From: Pseudomonadales bacterium
GTDB lineage: Bacteria > Pseudomonadota > Gammaproteobacteria > Pseudomonadales > Azotimanducaceae
Length of the DNA stretch: 60,154 bases
Direction of reading: 5' to 3'
Assembly (NCBI GenBank): GCA_007131295.1
Contig: SLQW01000094.1
Coordinates: 1 to 60,154, forward strand
Each line of letters begins with the position of its first letter. Within the stretch, counting starts at the first letter, position 1. A program made the position numbers and the translations under genes. The notes under the pieces are model-generated. The model worked only from the letters and a program-made list of their open reading frames with translations, made no database searches and had not been told where the DNA came from. This document shows positions 58,799 through 60,154 of the stretch, piece after piece.

Positions 58799-58922
58799 AG
58801 TCCCAGCACAATTCGCAAGGTACGCTCGCGTCCCGCTCCGGGGACGAGTCGCGTTGCTCTGCCCGTGCGTCATCACAGCAGGTTGATGACCGGCCCGCCG
58901 TCATGTTCCGACGGAGGTCGTC

Positions 58923-59609
58923 ATGCAGAAGTACGCTTTCACCACCCTGTTCACCCTCGATGTCGCGGCCGCGGCCGTCCCGGCGTGGTCCTCAGGCGGG
59001 CATTATCCCGTCGACGACGCCGAGCTCGCCGAGCCCGGTGTGCTGCAGATCGAGACGTGGTACACCCGCGTCGACGGCAGCGCATGGGAATTGGTCATCC
59101 TTCCCGCCATCACGCTTCAAAGCCTCCCTCTGGAGCTGACCGCAGGCTATGCGCGCATCAAGGACGACGATGAGCGCTTCCACCGCTTCGAACCGAGTGC
59201 CAAGTGGCAGTTCAGCGCTGTCGACGCCGGCCAGCTCGGCGCCGCGATCTCGCTGACGGCGGGCCACGAGGACGGCCGTTTCAGCGACTGGCTCTTGAAC
59301 GTTCCGCTCACCTACCAGCTCGAAGGCGCGCCAGTGACGCTGCTCGCCAATGCCGGCTGGCTGCGGGAGCGGGACGAAGGCTGGAACGACCGGCTGTTCA
59401 TCGGCGGCGGCTTCGAGTGGGAAACCGGCCCCCACGCCACCGTGATCGGGCAGGTCTACCGCGAAGGCTCCGCCGTGAAGCCGGAAGCCCAGCTCGGCCT
59501 GCGCTTCGCCGGCCGGGCCGCCGTGGAATTCATCGACGTCGCCGTGGGCCGCGAACTCGGCGGCGACATCGACTGGTTCTTCACCTTCGGCCTCACGCTG
59601 GAACTCTGA
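58923..59609 (+). CDS. Predicted outer-membrane beta-barrel protein
   Basis: A 228-residue protein with a signal-like N-terminus (YAFTTLFTLDVAAAAVPAWSSGG) and about ten alternating hydrophobic/polar strands (LQIETWYTRVDGSAWELVILPAITL; LELTAGYARI; AAISLTAGHEDGRF; ATVIGQVYREG; PEAQLGLRFAGRAAVEFIDVAVG), closing with IDWFFTFGLTLEL, a typical terminal strand. The family is not recognised. GGAGGTCGTC precedes the ATG. It is followed by the magnesium transporter 31 bases later. Confidence 0.75.
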   Translation: MQKYAFTTLFTLDVAAAAVPAWSSGGHYPVDDAELAEPGVLQIETWYTRVDGSAWELVILPAITLQSLPLELTAGYARIKDDDERFHRFEPSAKWQFSAVDAGQLGAAISLTAGHEDGRFSDWLLNVPLTYQLEGAPVTLLANAGWLRERDEGWNDRLFIGGGFEWETGPHATVIGQVYREGSAVKPEAQLGLRFAGRAAVEFIDVAVGRELGGDIDWFFTFGLTLEL

Positions 59610-59640
59610 TCCGGACACGCTTACTGGAGGAGACACGACA

Positions 59641-60154
59641 TGGTTCTCAATGACGTCAGCTACAACGACATCGGCGCCGAGCGCGCCGCGCAGCGCGTGC
59701 TACAGCCTGTAGCCCAGTGCATGAGCCAAGCTTTTCTGAACATGCCTGAGTCGACCCTTGTGACTGAGGCACTCGAGCGCGTACGCAAATCGCAACTACC
59801 CAACGGAGTCGCCGGTTACATTTTCGTACAGGGAACCCATGGCCGGCACATCGGCTTCGTCCGACTCTCCGCACTCCTGCGCGCAGAAGATGGGGCGACA
59901 CTGAGCGGTTTGGTGGAGGGACGGACCAAACACGTCAGCTACGACACGGACCGTGAGCAGGCATCCCGCGAACTGCAGCGGCTCGACCTGCCCATGCTGC
60001 CGATCCTGGACGAGCATGGTCGCTTGGCCGGTGTGCTGCCTTTCGACACGGCCATGGACATTCTGGAAGAGGAATCTTCGGAAGATTTCTACAAGAAGGC
60101 CGGTATCGGCGATTTGATCCATCAGCGGGAGCTGGTGCGCAGCGAGAAGCTGAC
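59641..60154 (+). CDS. MgtE-like magnesium transporter, N-terminal CBS part (cut by the window edge)
   Basis: The frame is open to the right edge; 171 codons are present. They encode a CBS pair: STLVTEALERVRKSQLPNGVAGYIFVQG and LDLPMLPILDEHGRLAGVLPFDTAMDILEEESSEDFYKKAGIGDL, where the EEESSED...AGI ending is typical of the linker from CBS to the membrane domain of MgtE. The usual N-terminal superhelical domain of MgtE is absent, so this is a shorter type, and the membrane part lies outside. GGAGGAG precedes the ATG. Confidence 0.8.

Larger units (their letters stand above)
58563..58922. other. 360-base intergenic region with promoter and hairpin
   Basis: No gene is supported here. It holds a sigma-70-type promoter at 58644-58671 and a strong hairpin at 58769-58798, both upstream of the outer-membrane protein gene at 58923. 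The region separates the envelope cluster from the following genes. Confidence 0.65.

Noticed and set aside
25645-58888. A 16-base exact match (TCACAGCAGGTTGATG) at 25645-25660 and 58873-58888, both upstream of genes
   Set aside because: A match of this length is expected about once by chance in a 60-kb window, and no symmetry or further copies were noticed.

Overview
The window is a GC-rich stretch of a gammaproteobacterial chromosome. The lineage call rests on an elongation factor P hydroxylase gene (epmC, known essentially from this class), a pgsA gene followed directly by tRNA-Cys, an AlaA-type aminotransferase, a monomeric isocitrate dehydrogenase and TonB-dependent receptors. Nothing allows a genus name. 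No integrase, transposase, phage gene, CRISPR array or rRNA is visible.

Left part (1-30.1 kb). After the 3' end of icd come small enzymes (VOC, SnoaL-like), a secreted asparaginase, and a coupled trio (remnant of a luciferase-like oxidoreductase, macro domain, DUF427). From tRNA-Leu(UAA) at 4.0 kb onward lie gene sets that look like uptake and breakdown of acylated or lipid-like compounds: acyl-CoA ligase plus patatin; a TAXI/TRAP transporter overlapping a penicillin-acylase lipoprotein; a PRISE-type reductase; a sulfur operon (BigR-type ArsR regulator, two YeeE/YedE proteins, SulP); an operon of acyl-CoA ligase, MetY and an SDR; two related TonB-dependent receptors; a LuxR-type regulator; two hot-dog dehydratase halves and two flavin/FMN split-barrel proteins. 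tRNA-Cys at 30.3 kb and tRNA-Leu at 4.0 kb lie on the same strand and are neighbours in the E. coli pgsA-glyW-cysT-leuZ cluster, so the 26 kb between them may be an accessory insertion.

Middle (30.4-44.3 kb). Mostly housekeeping: pgsA, an LLM oxidoreductase, a membrane MFS half and a separate exported spermidine-synthase-like half on either side of a lone GspE-type ATPase, an SDR plus gamma-glutamyltransferase pair, msrB, alaA, an ATP-NAD kinase-like gene, and a tight cluster of FAD oxidoreductase, epmC, gamma-glutamylcyclotransferase and a TusA-like protein.

Right part (44.5-58.6 kb). Twelve consecutive plus-strand genes look like one envelope-spanning apparatus for which I know no described counterpart: a secreted TPR protein ending in a TonB-C-like domain, four lipoproteins, a membrane TPR protein, a membrane protein with PEGA repeats and a SUMF1/FGE-like domain, a cytosolic actin/Hsp70-like protein with an FHA-like tail, a small acidic secreted protein, a MotA/TolQ/ExbB channel and two ExbD-like proteins carrying a coiled coil and a von Willebrand A domain. 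Both of the last keep an Asp at residue 17 in a motif resembling the proton-carrying helix of ExbD. This is the best candidate for a new system. A predicted outer-membrane protein with its own promoter and the start of an MgtE-like magnesium transporter close the window.
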